A DNA stretch of 17,793 nt from Candidatus Kuenenia stuttgartensis (GTDB taxonomy: Bacteria; Bacteroidota; Bacteroidia; Flavobacteriales_D; Crocinitomicaceae): NCBI GenBank assembly GCA_943326025.2, contig CALPRR020000030.1, positions 1-17,793 on the forward strand. Reading direction: 5' to 3'. The position numbers and the translations under genes are program-made. The notes under the pieces are model-generated. The model saw only the letters and a program-made list of their open reading frames with translations. It was not told where the DNA came from and did not search any database. Shown here one piece after another: positions 5,707-13,479 of this stretch; position 1 is the stretch's first letter, and each line of letters opens with the position of its first letter.

Positions 5707-7026
5707 ATGATACAGTATAAAAAAGTTGCGTTTTACACGTTAGGTTGTAAATTAAATTTCTCAGAAACATCGACTATCTCTCGTTTATTCGAGGATGCTG
5801 GTTTTGCTAAAGTAGAATTTGAAGAACATCCTGATATTTATGTAATTAACACATGTTCTGTAACAGAAAATGCAGATAAAAAATGCAAGCAACTTGTAAA
5901 AAAAGCCTTATCAATTAATCCAAATGCATTCATTGCAATCATTGGTTGTTTTGCACAATTAAAACCAGTAGAAATCAGTAAAATTCCTGGAGTCGATTTG
6001 GTTTTAGGCGCAAATGAAAAATTCAACATCATCGAACACCTCGACAAAGTTGAATCTAAAAATGAGATTGCAAAAGTTGAATTTGAAAACATTAAAAACA
6101 CCAAAGAATTTGTTCCTGCATTTTCATATGGTGATCGAACGCGCTCTTTCTTAAAAGTTCAAGACGGTTGTGATTATTTCTGTACATTTTGTACGATTCC
6201 ATTAGCTAGAGGGGTAAGTAGAAATGCTTCTATCGATTCAACAGTAAATGAAGCTAAAAAAATTGCAGAAACAGATATAAAAGAAGTTGTATTAACAGGT
6301 GTAAACATTGGAGATTTTGGACAAGGAAGCGATGAAAATTTCTTCGAATTAGTTAAAAAACTAGATCAAGTAAATGGAATCGATCGATTTAGAATATCTT
6401 CTATTGAACCAAATTTATTGAGCAATGAAATTATTCAATTTACTTTAGCAGAATCAAATAGATTTGTACCTCATTTTCATATTCCTCTTCAATCTGGAAG
6501 TAATCGTTTATTACAAGCAATGAGACGTAAATATTTACGCGAATTGTATGCTGAACGTGTCGAACAAATAAAATCTATCAATCCTGACTGTTGTATCGGT
6601 GTTGACGTCATCGTTGGTTTCCCTGGTGAAACAGATGAAGAATTTATGGAAACAATGGATTTTTTAAAAGAAATCGATATTTCTTATTTACATGTTTTCA
6701 CTTATTCTGAAAGAGCCAACACGACTGCTGTGAAATTAGGCGAAGCTGTTCCAATGAACGTTCGAAGAGAAAGAAGTAAAATGCTACATATCTTATCAGA
6801 CAAGAAAAAAAGAGCGTTCTACGAACAAAATGTAGGTCAAACAAAAACTGTTTTATTCGAACATGAAGAAGACAATGGGATGATGTTTGGATTTACAGAA
6901 AACTATGTAAAAGTTAAAGTTCCTTTCGATGCTTCCTTATCAAACACTTTTAAGAAAGTTCAACTGACAGAAATCGATCGTGATGGTTTGATGAAATGTG
7001 AAATACTTCAAGATATTCAAGTATAA
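5707..7026 (+). CDS. mtaB: tRNA (N6-threonylcarbamoyladenosine(37)-C2)-methylthiotransferase MtaB
   Basis: This radical-SAM enzyme adds a methylthio group to C2 of t6A37 in ANN-decoding tRNAs. At 439 residues it has the family length and the three-part build. The N-terminal MTTase domain has cluster cysteines C14 (TLGCKLNFSE), C50 (NTCSVTENAD) and C81 (IGCFAQLKP). The central radical-SAM domain has C155-x3-C159-x2-C162 (DGCDYFCTFC). A short C-terminal TRAM-like region starts at about residue 375 (VGQTKTVLFEHEEDNGMMFG). The opening KVAFYTLGCKLNFSET separates MtaB from MiaB and RimO, whose N-terminal motifs differ. ATG 5707 is directly preceded by a consensus -7 element. The gene stands alone between two intergenic gaps. 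Confidence 0.93.
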   Translation: MIQYKKVAFYTLGCKLNFSETSTISRLFEDAGFAKVEFEEHPDIYVINTCSVTENADKKCKQLVKKALSINPNAFIAIIGCFAQLKPVEISKIPGVDLVLGANEKFNIIEHLDKVESKNEIAKVEFENIKNTKEFVPAFSYGDRTRSFLKVQDGCDYFCTFCTIPLARGVSRNASIDSTVNEAKKIAETDIKEVVLTGVNIGDFGQGSDENFFELVKKLDQVNGIDRFRISSIEPNLLSNEIIQFTLAESNRFVPHFHIPLQSGSNRLLQAMRRKYLRELYAERVEQIKSINPDCCIGVDVIVGFPGETDEEFMETMDFLKEIDISYLHVFTYSERANTTAVKLGEAVPMNVRRERSKMLHILSDKKKRAFYEQNVGQTKTVLFEHEEDNGMMFGFTENYVKVKVPFDASLSNTFKKVQLTEIDRDGLMKCEILQDIQV

Positions 7027-7126
7027 CTTTCATTTTTAGATCAATATACTGCATCTCTTTTAATCTTATTGATAAAAAACAATTCTTAATGTAATCTAAG
7101 TCACTTTTTATTAGAATCTTTCCCTG

Positions 7127-7134
7127 TAATTTTG
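7127..7134 (+). promoter_or_regulatory. -7 element upstream of the MBL-rhodanese gene
   Basis: TAATTTTG matches TAnnTTTG and ends 31 bases before the ATG at 7166. It suggests that this gene has its own promoter in the 139-base gap after mtaB and is not merely read through from it. Confidence 0.55.
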
Positions 7135-7165
7135 TTTCAGAAATAGATACTAATATTAAGATCAT

Positions 7166-8578
7166 ATGAAAGTAGAACAAATTTACACAGGATGTATCGC
7201 TCATGCGGCTTATTACATCGAGAACAATGGAGAAGCAGCTATTTTTGACCCGTTAAGAGAAGTAGAACCATACATTAACAGAGCGAACAAAGACAATGCA
7301 AAAGTAAAATACGTTTTTGAAACACATTTTCATGCCGACTTCGTAAGTGGACATTTGGATTTAGCAAGTAAAACTGGTGCTCAAATTGTTTATGGTCCAA
7401 CGGCTAAACCAGGATTTGAAGCGATTGTTGCAGAAGATAATCAGTTGTTTAAAGTAGGAAATTATACTGTTAAGGTGATTCACACACCAGGTCATACGAT
7501 GGAAAGTACAACGTATTTGTTAATAGATGAAAACGGAAAAGAACATGGAATTATTTCTGGAGACACTTTGTTTATTGGAGATGTAGGAAGACCAGATTTA
7601 GCTCAACATGTTATTGCTGATTTAACAGAAGATAAATTAGCAGGTTACTTATATGATTCTTTACACACGAAGATCATACCATTGAGTGATGATTTAATCG
7701 TTTATCCAAATCACGGTGCAGGAAGTGCATGTGGTAAGAAAATGAGCAAAGAAACAACTGATACACTTGGTAATCAAAAGAAAACGAATTACGCTCTGAA
7801 TACAAGTTTATCAAAAGAAGATTTCAAGAAGGAATTATTGAGCGGATTGACGACACCTCCAGCCTATTTTCCGAAAAATGTTATCATGAATATTACAGGT
7901 TATGATAGTTTGGATACTGTATTAAAAAGAGGTTTAACACCTTTATCAGTAACAGAATTTGAAAAAACAATTAAAAATGATTCAGTTTTAATTTTAGACT
8001 GTAGAAGAGCAGAAGAATTTGCAAATGGTTTTATTCCAGATAGTTTAAACATCGGATTGGAAAGTAATTTTGCAATGTGGGTTGGAGAATTGGTTTCAGA
8101 TATCAAACAAAAAATCGTTTTGGTTTGTCCAGAAGGAAAAGAAGAAGAAGCTATCATTCGTTTGGCTAGAGTTGGTTATGATCATGCAATTGGATATTTA
8201 AGTGGAGGTTTTGAAGCTTGGAAATCAGCTAGTCGACCTTATGAAACTTCAGAGCGAATCAGCGCTAAATCATTTGCAGAACAATTCGATAACGGAAATT
8301 CAATTGTAATTGATGTTCGTAAAGTAAGTGAATTTGAATCAGAACATGTTGAGAATGCGATTAATATACCATTAAATCAATTAGAGAAAAACATTCGTGA
8401 AATACCTTCGAAACAGTTTTATTTGCATTGTGCAGGTGGTTATAGAAGTATGATTGCAGCTTCAATACTAAAGAAATATGGCATAGAAAACTTCGTTGAT
8501 GTAGAAGGTGGATTTGCTGAAATTCAAAAGACATCAGTTCCTGTTACGGAATATGTTTGTCCTTCAACGTTGTTGTAA
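7166..8578 (+). CDS. MBL-fold hydrolase with two rhodanese domains, probable persulfide dioxygenase/sulfurtransferase
   Basis: The 470-residue protein has a beta-lactamase-fold domain (about 1-240) followed by two rhodanese modules, the layout of CstB and related MBL-rhodanese proteins. The metal site is visible as H54-x-H56-x-D58 (THFHADFVSGH), H110 (HTPGHTMEST) and D133 (SGDTLFIGD). The position after D58 is Phe, not the second-metal His, which fits the mononuclear-iron persulfide dioxygenase group. The first rhodanese (about 265-365) keeps a Cys in its loop (LVCPEGKEEE) but lacks the usual CxxxxR arrangement and may be inactive. The second (about 375-465) has an intact loop, HCAGGYRS. The likely role is oxidation of low-molecular-weight persulfides to sulfite, with sulfur transfer by the second rhodanese. 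It converges with the DUF5362 gene across a shared terminator. Substrates are inferred from family knowledge. Confidence 0.9.
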   Translation: MKVEQIYTGCIAHAAYYIENNGEAAIFDPLREVEPYINRANKDNAKVKYVFETHFHADFVSGHLDLASKTGAQIVYGPTAKPGFEAIVAEDNQLFKVGNYTVKVIHTPGHTMESTTYLLIDENGKEHGIISGDTLFIGDVGRPDLAQHVIADLTEDKLAGYLYDSLHTKIIPLSDDLIVYPNHGAGSACGKKMSKETTDTLGNQKKTNYALNTSLSKEDFKKELLSGLTTPPAYFPKNVIMNITGYDSLDTVLKRGLTPLSVTEFEKTIKNDSVLILDCRRAEEFANGFIPDSLNIGLESNFAMWVGELVSDIKQKIVLVCPEGKEEEAIIRLARVGYDHAIGYLSGGFEAWKSASRPYETSERISAKSFAEQFDNGNSIVIDVRKVSEFESEHVENAINIPLNQLEKNIREIPSKQFYLHCAGGYRSMIAASILKKYGIENFVDVEGGFAEIQKTSVPVTEYVCPSTLL

Positions 8579-8596
8579 TTCATGTGTTTAAGAAAA

Positions 8597-8627
8597 AAAT
8601 CCCCATAACTAATAATTACGGGGATTT
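8597..8627. terminator. Bidirectional terminator between convergent genes
   Basis: AAATCCCC (8597-8604) and GGGGATTT (8620-8627) form an 8-base stem with a 15-base loop. On the minus strand the stem runs straight into a stretch of Ts, making a good terminator for the DUF5362 gene. On the plus strand the trailing T content is weaker, but it would still close the MBL-rhodanese transcript. Confidence 0.8.
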
Positions 8628-8637
8628 ATATTTCCTT

Positions 8638-9090
8638 TTACATTGATGCTGTAACAATAACCAAAATCATTATTAGAAAATACATCGACAGAATAACAAT
8701 AGCAAAAATACCTAAAAATTTATAGTGTGATTTTAAATATTCAAACCCTTCATTTAATGATAATTGATTATTTAAATGAATTCCTTTTTTAATATTTGAC
8801 GCAAATTTTCCTAAATAATAAACTGGAAAAAAGTATAATACAATCATTAATAAATAAAGGATTGTCATAATACCAAATGGCATTATAGATACATTTCCAT
8901 TAGGTCTTGATTGAAATCTATTCCCTAAATATAACATTGATAAAACTGCAATCCCCATAAATCCTAAACCGATGTACCCTAAGATTGCTAAAAATTTAGC
9001 CCAATTTGCTGTTTCAGATAAATAACCTTTTATTTCATTATCAATGATTAAAGATTTATTTGACTCTAAGTTCTCTTCTAAAATATCCAT
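8638..9090 (-). CDS. Small four-helix membrane protein, DUF5362-like
   Basis: The 150-residue protein has an N-terminal acidic cytoplasmic stretch and then the segment GYLSETANWAKFLAILGYIGLG, whose pattern matches DUF5362 proteins of Bacteroidota. Four hydrophobic segments are visible, at roughly residues 32-55, 71-93 (ending FFPVYYLGKFA), and a closely spaced pair after a helix with LNEGFEYLKSHYKFLGIFAI (about 120-148). The segment YLGKFASNIKKGIHLNNQLSLNEGF is also typical. The function is unknown. ATG 9090 is the only reasonable start. A terminator follows 10 bases after the stop. It is a single gene lying after the glycan cluster on the same strand. Confidence 0.8.
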   Translation of the reverse strand: MDILEENLESNKSLIIDNEIKGYLSETANWAKFLAILGYIGLGFMGIAVLSMLYLGNRFQSRPNGNVSIMPFGIMTILYLLMIVLYFFPVYYLGKFASNIKKGIHLNNQLSLNEGFEYLKSHYKFLGIFAIVILSMYFLIMILVIVTASM

Positions 9091-9208
9091 TTTTTTGATT
9101 TTGATTGAAGTGTTAAATTTAGAAAAAAAAACTAAAAATGAGTCTCAATAATACTAAATTGAAAGAAGCTGCATTTTTTACTCCTAGTGGAGGGAATAAG
9201 GATGAAAA

Positions 9209-10327
9209 TTATAATGTTTTAGAAAACTCAATCAGCTTTAAACCGAAGTTTTCCCATGAATTTTCTGCTTTTTCAAGTGCTATATTTGCTGCGAAAACAG
9301 ATTTGTGGTTTTTATCGAAATATTCTTTAATTGTTATTGCTATTTCACTTGAATCTGCATTTTCAACAATTAAACCTGTTTTTTCATGGTGAATTGTTTC
9401 TTTCAAACCGCCGACATTTGTTGCAATGATAGGTAAATTATAGTGGTTTGAAATAGAAGTTATTCCAGATTGAGTTGCTGATTTATATGGAAGTACACAA
9501 ACGTCCGAAGCAGAGAAATAGACTGCTACATCATCGTCACCAATGTATTTATTGAAAAGAGCAATTCTATTTTTTGCTTTAGATTGATCAATCAATAATT
9601 GATATTTATCAAAAGAACCGTATACTTCGCCAGCTATTAATAATTGGTATGAGTCATCTAATTCATCCAATGCTTGTATTAACAAATCCAAACCTTTGTA
9701 ATCTCTTATAAATCCGAAAAAAAGAATCGTTTTTTTAGAAGAATCTAAACCTAATTGTTTTTGCGCTTTTTCCTGATTAATCGGAGCTGGAAAATGATCA
9801 TATACCGGATGATTGACTCTCAAGTATTTAGCTTCAGGTTTAATCGATAATAAATCGTTTAAAACAGCGTCTGACATGACGATAAAACCATCATTATTAT
9901 TTAAAAAATATCGATTACAAAATCCATCGAAGAATCTTTTTTCATGTGGAATTACATTGTCTAAAATGCTAATCCTTTTTGCTTTACCTTTTAATCTTTT
10001 GCAAACATAACCCAATGAAGGACCGAAAAAGGTCATCCAATATTTTGTTATGATAATATCAGGTTCAAATTGTTTTACTTTTCTAGCAGATGAAATATAA
10101 GTCAATGGATTGATAGAATCTAGAACTCTGATCGCTGGAATTTCATCTACTTTATCCTCTGGTGTCACAAATTGTGTTTCACCTGGGAATAAAAACTCAG
10201 GATATTGACGTTTGAACGTAAAAGCCTTAACGGTATTTTCTTTTTCTAATGCTCTATATAATAATGCATTAAATTGAGCAATACCACCACGAAAAGGGAA
10301 AAATGTTGAAAGAAAAGCAATTTTCAT
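9209..10327 (-). CDS. Glycosyltransferase family 4 protein
   Basis: The 372-residue protein is a GT-B fold glycosyltransferase of the GT4 type. It opens with KIAFLSTFFPFRGGIAQFNALLYRAL, where the acceptor-side glycine loop is typical. The C-terminal Rossmann domain starts near residue 194 with KKTILFFGFIRDYKGLDLLIQAL. It continues with SASDVCVLPYKSATQSGITSISNHYNLPIIATNVGGLKETI, in which the usual E-x7-E motif is replaced by a TQSG-centred loop, as in a GT4 subgroup I recall from Bacteroidota. It probably adds a sugar to a lipid-linked or lipopolysaccharide glycan at the inner membrane. The ATG at 10327 follows the GT9 stop codon after one base, so the two are almost certainly cotranslated. 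It is the last gene of the cluster; no clear terminator was seen in the 118 bases after it. Confidence 0.88.
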   Translation of the reverse strand: MKIAFLSTFFPFRGGIAQFNALLYRALEKENTVKAFTFKRQYPEFLFPGETQFVTPEDKVDEIPAIRVLDSINPLTYISSARKVKQFEPDIIITKYWMTFFGPSLGYVCKRLKGKAKRISILDNVIPHEKRFFDGFCNRYFLNNNDGFIVMSDAVLNDLLSIKPEAKYLRVNHPVYDHFPAPINQEKAQKQLGLDSSKKTILFFGFIRDYKGLDLLIQALDELDDSYQLLIAGEVYGSFDKYQLLIDQSKAKNRIALFNKYIGDDDVAVYFSASDVCVLPYKSATQSGITSISNHYNLPIIATNVGGLKETIHHEKTGLIVENADSSEIAITIKEYFDKNHKSVFAANIALEKAENSWENFGLKLIEFSKTL

Positions 10328-10328
10328 T

Positions 10329-11420
10329 TTAAATATCGAGTGTTAGAATTGCTTTAACAAAATCAGAAGGATGAATATCGTGCATACATGAATTACCTCT
10401 CACACATGTGTTTCCGAAGTAACATTCACATGGTTTTGGTGGTTCAACGATTAAACCTCTTCCGTATAATTCAAACTCATGTTTGTTGAAAATCGTGTTA
10501 CAAAGTACCATTTTCTTTTTCAAGGCTGTTGCAATGTGCATCATCATCGAAACTTGAGTAATGATGAAATCACATGAATTAGTTATCGCCATAAATTCTT
10601 CCAATGAAAAATGACCTGGGTAATGACAACTGGTTGCTTTAGCCATTCGATCATTTTTCTCATGTTCTAACTCACCACCAAGGAAAACAGGGAAATAACC
10701 ACGATTTTTTAATTCTAAAGCTAACACTTCCCAATTGTGATCTGACCAAAGACGTGTATTCCATCTTGGGCCACAACCAGTGTTTAATCCAATGATTTTT
10801 TTATCGTTAGCTAAAGCTTTAAAACGAATAGACCATTCTTCAGATAATGAAGTGTTTAAGTTGATTAAGTATTCTTCTTTTTTAAAGTCAAAATGACAAA
10901 TTTCAAAAATTTCTTCTAAGTAACTTTTAGTGTTTTCTTTAGATAATCCATCAAAAAAACCTGTTAACAATTTATGTTCAGCCTTAGGTGTTGCGGCTGC
11001 AATATGATTATCATTCCAGATATATCCATATTTTATTTTAGCATCCACATTTGCTAAAAGCATACAAGCTTCATTGTCTTTATCTAAATTGATTGCAATA
11101 TCATATTTTGTGTTTTGAACGGTATAAACGTTCGTAAAGTCCCATTTATATATTATTTCTATGTCTGAAGAAGGCAAAACAGCTGGACTATGTGTTAACC
11201 ATGTAAAATGAACTGAAGGATATTCTTTTCTAAAGCGTTCGATTAATGGAGTTGTTCTGATAACATCACCAAGTGCTCCTAATTTTATGATTAAAATACG
11301 TGTTTCAATTTGCTGGTAATGAGAACAGTTGTTGCAAGTAACATTTTCTTTTTTATTTGGTAAACAAGGAATTCCTGTTCTAAAATACTTGCAATCATAC
11401 TTAACTTCGTTCAATGTCAT
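10329..11420 (-). CDS. Glycosyltransferase family 9 (heptosyltransferase-like) with Cys-rich ends
   Basis: The 363-residue protein belongs to GT9, which includes ADP-heptose:LPS heptosyltransferases. The core signature IIKLGALGDVIRTTPLIERFRKEYP is at residues 44-68. The sugar-nucleotide side shows NTGCGPRWNTRLWSDHNWEVLA and then ITQVSMMMHIATALKKK. Classical heptosyltransferases have a (N/D)DSGPMHLA-like block there, so this is a divergent subgroup. Two cysteine clusters frame the protein: C10, C19, C29 and C32 at the N-terminus, and C331, C333, C339 and C345 at the C-terminus. They could bind a metal together. The donor sugar is not predictable. The gene lies 24 bases after the lipoprotein gene and one base before the GT4 start, inside the surface-glycan cluster. 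Confidence 0.87.
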   Translation of the reverse strand: MTLNEVKYDCKYFRTGIPCLPNKKENVTCNNCSHYQQIETRILIIKLGALGDVIRTTPLIERFRKEYPSVHFTWLTHSPAVLPSSDIEIIYKWDFTNVYTVQNTKYDIAINLDKDNEACMLLANVDAKIKYGYIWNDNHIAAATPKAEHKLLTGFFDGLSKENTKSYLEEIFEICHFDFKKEEYLINLNTSLSEEWSIRFKALANDKKIIGLNTGCGPRWNTRLWSDHNWEVLALELKNRGYFPVFLGGELEHEKNDRMAKATSCHYPGHFSLEEFMAITNSCDFIITQVSMMMHIATALKKKMVLCNTIFNKHEFELYGRGLIVEPPKPCECYFGNTCVRGNSCMHDIHPSDFVKAILTLDI

Positions 11421-11444
11421 TTTAATTCAATTTAGAGGCAAGAA

Positions 11445-12143
11445 TTACTGAAATCCGTAGCCAATGCATTTGTAATAAATTTCAGTTCCTTTTTCAACTG
11501 CTAATGTATCAAAATTATTAATTCTAAGGTCTTTATAATATTTATAAATCAATCCCACATTTTTAGAATAAACTTCAAATTTTCGTTTGCAATCTACTAA
11601 CGTGTAATAACTCTCTTGATCCACTGTTAAAGTTGAATCATATTGAACAGAATTCAAAAAATATGGTTGATGAACTGATGTATATTCACATTCTAATTCA
11701 TCATTTTGATTAAATGCATTCATGTTCCATTTTTTATTTAATACAGGAGCATAAACTAATTTGATTAGTCGTTGATTTTCTTCAACTAATTCAGCTTTAT
11801 AATTTTCAATAATTGCAGTCCACAAATCAGATTGTAACCAAATACCATTGGTGCTATCTCTTTTAAAACGAACAAATTCTCTAGCTGTTCTTCCATCATT
11901 ATCGATGTATTCTTGACCAATCCACGTTTTTAATTGATAATTAATCGTATCATGTTGAACAGCAGCATCAATATCATGGTAAATTTCAATTACATTATAA
12001 GTTACATATCTACCTTGTAAAAGGCCAAAATATTCGTAATGCATTTTTATTGATTCGTTTTTATCTTTTTTACAAGACTGAAAAAAGCCAACTACTATCA
12101 ATAGGATTAAAATATATTTTCGATATGCGAATTGAAATTTCAT
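11445..12143 (-). CDS. Lipoprotein of unknown function
   Basis: The 232-residue protein has a lipoprotein signal: charged start, hydrophobic core YILILLIVVGFF and lipobox FQSC with acceptor C24, followed by KKDKNES. It is therefore probably anchored in the outer or inner membrane. The mature part is rich in Tyr, Asp and Trp and predicted beta structure (GLLQGRYVTYNVIEIYHD, LKTWIGQEYIDNDGRTAREF). No catalytic motif is recognised. I have an impression of homologues in Flavobacteriales but cannot name a family. The ATG at 12143 is chosen over a TTG at 12158 because it gives a standard signal peptide. It sits between the MORN-repeat and GT9 genes, so it may have a role in the cell envelope. Confidence 0.8.
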   Translation of the reverse strand: MKFQFAYRKYILILLIVVGFFQSCKKDKNESIKMHYEYFGLLQGRYVTYNVIEIYHDIDAAVQHDTINYQLKTWIGQEYIDNDGRTAREFVRFKRDSTNGIWLQSDLWTAIIENYKAELVEENQRLIKLVYAPVLNKKWNMNAFNQNDELECEYTSVHQPYFLNSVQYDSTLTVDQESYYTLVDCKRKFEVYSKNVGLIYKYYKDLRINNFDTLAVEKGTEIYYKCIGYGFQ

Positions 12144-12181
12144 TAAGCTAATATACAAATAATTTGAATGAAGACTTAAGA

Positions 12182-12937
12182 TTAATCATTTGGATTTATC
12201 CCTTTTGCTTTCATCATTTTCATTTTAGCTTCCAATGCTTTTCCTTCTAAAGGTTCACCGTGATAATAATATTTTTTTGCTGTTTCATTTCCATCTTCGT
12301 TATATGAAAAGAACCATCCATGATATTCACCTAATTTAAAACGTTGTTCTAACATTTTTTTACCATTCGGATAATACGAAATCCAAACACCTTCTTTCTT
12401 GTTGTTTTTATAAGAGCCTTTATTTTTAACCGTACCCCCATCAAAGTATTCGATTTGTTCTCCATCTAATTTTCCATTTAAATAATTAGATCTAGAACAA
12501 ATACGTTCTGAACGATCACTAGGATCTTCTGAAATATAATAGATAATTCGTTCGCCATTTAATAAATCTGCTTTATACGTTTCTGAAAAAGTTTTTCTCC
12601 CTGATGGACCAAAACTCAACCAAATACTGTCTTTTTTCATATCACGGTATATTCCTTTACTCATAATCATACCACTTTCATGATAAAATTCAGCTTTTGA
12701 TCTATTTGACTTTGAATCATGAACTATAATAGCTTGAATTTTATTTGATGGATAATAATATTGAAAAGTTCCAACAGGTTTATCATCTTTGAATTGACCT
12801 TTGTAATGAAGGACTTTAGAACGGGGGTATGTTTTTTCCCAAACACCCTGCTTTTTACCCTTTTCATCAACCTTGTTAATTTGTGCATTAATAAATGGTG
12901 AAATCACCATTAACATCATAAATAATTTATTTCTCAT
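12182..12937 (-). CDS. Secreted MORN/YwqK-like repeat protein
   Basis: The 251-residue protein begins with a signal peptide (MRNKLFMMLMVISPFINAQ). It then carries a series of short repeats of the MORN/YwqK type: GKKQGVWEKTYPRSKVLHYKG, DDKPVGTFQYYYPSNK, KKDSIWLSFGPSGRKTF, LDGEQIEYFDGGTVKNKGSYK, KKEGVWISYYPNGKKMLEQR and YHGWFFSYNEDG. Databases often label such proteins YwqK-family antitoxin, but nothing here suggests a toxin-antitoxin pair. The repeat is a structural beta-hairpin unit, and export suggests a periplasmic or surface location. ATG 12937 overlaps the upstream HAD-phosphatase stop by four bases (ATGA), which supports both this start and translational coupling. A TTG 39 bases further upstream is less likely. 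Confidence 0.85.
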   Translation of the reverse strand: MRNKLFMMLMVISPFINAQINKVDEKGKKQGVWEKTYPRSKVLHYKGQFKDDKPVGTFQYYYPSNKIQAIIVHDSKSNRSKAEFYHESGMIMSKGIYRDMKKDSIWLSFGPSGRKTFSETYKADLLNGERIIYYISEDPSDRSERICSRSNYLNGKLDGEQIEYFDGGTVKNKGSYKNNKKEGVWISYYPNGKKMLEQRFKLGEYHGWFFSYNEDGNETAKKYYYHGEPLEGKALEAKMKMMKAKGINPND

Positions 12938-13479
12938 AACTTTATTAATTCTGAAAATTCTTTTAAACTTAAACAAGTCAGATCTGCTTCAACTCCGATT
13001 GGTTCAACAGTTTTAATTCTTACAGTTTTCATTCCAAGATTCTTGCCAAATTTAATATCTGAATCCGTATCTCCAACCATAATCGATTTTGAAAAGTCAA
13101 TTGAAGGAAATTCTTCTTTTGCTTTCAAAGCCATTATTGGTTTTGGTTTACGAGTAGAAAATTCATCTGACTTTAATTCTGGTGCATAGTAAGATTTTGT
13201 AATTTTTCCGTTCGCTTTTAAAACTTCACCTTCCATATAACTGTGAACATCTAAAAGGTTACGTTCTTTCATTATACCCTTTGCAATTCCTTGTTGATTT
13301 GTAACAATAAAAATATTCGAAAAAAGACTATTAAAATCTGAAAATGCTTCTAAAACACCATCTAAAAATTTAAATTCTTCAACACTAGTAACATAACCAC
13401 CCATAATACGATGATTAATTACACCATCTCTATCTAAGAACAATGTCCAAGATGAATCAACATTCCAATCTAAAGCCAT
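12934..13479 (-). CDS. HAD-IIIA phosphatase, GmhB-like
   Basis: The 181-residue protein is a HAD-superfamily phosphatase. Motif I is FLDRDGVIN with nucleophile D16 and acid D18. Motif II is VTNQQGIAKG (T60). Motif III begins at K111 in RKPKP, and motif IV is VGDTDSDI (D137, D141). The closest known role is D-glycero-D-manno-heptose-1,7-bisphosphate 7-phosphatase (GmhB) or the related histidinol phosphatase. The Cys/His zinc loop of classical GmhB, normally just before the RKP motif, is absent here (YYAPELKSDEFSTRKP). Placement beside GT9 and GT2 genes favours a sugar-phosphate substrate. Its ATG overlaps the GT2 stop by one base and its stop overlaps the next start by four. Confidence 0.85.
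   Translation of the reverse strand: MALDWNVDSSWTLFLDRDGVINHRIMGGYVTSVEEFKFLDGVLEAFSDFNSLFSNIFIVTNQQGIAKGIMKERNLLDVHSYMEGEVLKANGKITKSYYAPELKSDEFSTRKPKPIMALKAKEEFPSIDFSKSIMVGDTDSDIKFGKNLGMKTVRIKTVEPIGVEADLTCLSLKEFSELIKL

Noticed and set aside
9177..9194. Small inverted repeat CTCC-TAGT-GGAG after the GT4 gene
   Set aside because: The stem is only four bases and on the minus strand it is followed by A residues, not Ts, so it is not a convincing terminator.
9138..9392. 84-codon plus-strand frame over the end of the GT4 gene
   Set aside because: Most of it is antisense to the well-supported GT4 coding region, and it shows no domain or promoter.
12182..12937. Toxin-antitoxin system suggested by the common YwqK-antitoxin label
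   Set aside because: The protein has a signal peptide and repeat structure, and no toxin gene is adjacent; the neighbours are glycan genes.
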